A stretch of 20,129 nt of DNA from positions 1-20,129 of IMG/VR virus record IMGVR_UViG_3300043409_002441. One strand, given 5' to 3'. The position numbers and the translations under genes were made by a program. The notes under the pieces are model-generated. The model ran no database searches, was not told the origin of the DNA, and saw only the letters and a program-made list of their open reading frames with translations. Positions 20,117 to 20,129 of this stretch are shown piece by piece (the stretch's first letter is position 1; every line of letters begins with the position of its first letter). The stretch is from a virus.

Positions 20117-20129
20117 TGTTAACACAATA
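20116..20129 (+). CDS. Start of the next gene (3' partial)
   Basis: An ATG at 20116-20118 overlaps the preceding TAA in the same TAATG arrangement used at six other junctions here, and the frame (MLTQ...) stays open to the window edge. By context it would be the next baseplate or tail gene. Too short to identify. Confidence 0.5.

Overview
The window looks like part of the genome of a T4-like contractile-tailed phage (myovirus), probably infecting a member of the Bacteroidota (flavobacteria-like). The phage assignment rests on a late baseplate cluster at the right end: a gp5-like spike/hub protein, a gp25-like wedge protein, a gp6/baseplate-J wedge protein and two further proteins at the gp7 and gp8 positions. 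These are preceded by a gp55-like late sigma factor. The host assignment is inferred from three things: a DUF4494-like small protein, an Hc1-like (histone H1-like) small basic protein of the type common in Bacteroidota, and a lipid-free signal peptide ending in SFSQ. Recognisable Shine-Dalgarno sites are rare, and the DNA is strongly AT-rich.

Layout. (1) Positions 1-4.65 kb: the end of an unknown gene, a 49-residue basic protein, a very large 844-residue multidomain cell-wall-degrading protein (degenerate SGNH / PG-binding / tail lysozyme / M23 peptidase / SGNH), then small or unknown proteins including an Hc1-like one. (2) 4.7-7.4 kb: a run of small, tightly packed genes (DUF4494-like, a SAM methyltransferase, several unknowns), ending in a probable dual-coding overlap at 7127-7414. 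(3) 7.5-8.8 kb: an accessory convergent pair, a secreted protein on + and an unknown phage protein on -, sharing a strong bidirectional terminator. (4) 8.8-10.7 kb: an interleaved inverted-repeat (pseudoknot-like) leader, an HNH homing-endonuclease-like gene, and a UvdE-type UV-damage endonuclease. (5) 10.7-12.85 kb: two tiny genes (one a zinc ribbon), an HD-domain hydrolase, a one-TM protein and the gp55-like sigma factor. (6) 12.86 kb to the end: the baseplate cluster, all on +, with many 1-base stop/start overlaps.

How the parts may work together (inference). The sigma factor sits directly upstream of the virion genes, and a recurrent ATATTTATA element sits a short distance upstream of most genes or gene groups that have an intergenic gap. 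It is a candidate phage promoter, possibly read by this sigma factor. The spike protein lacks a lysozyme domain, so cell-wall penetration may be supplied by the 844-residue protein. No tRNA, CRISPR array, IS element or integrase was seen. Gaps longer than 90 bases are 7438-7534 (promoter-like AT-rich DNA) and 8783-8953 (divergent promoter-like motifs and the pseudoknot-like element).
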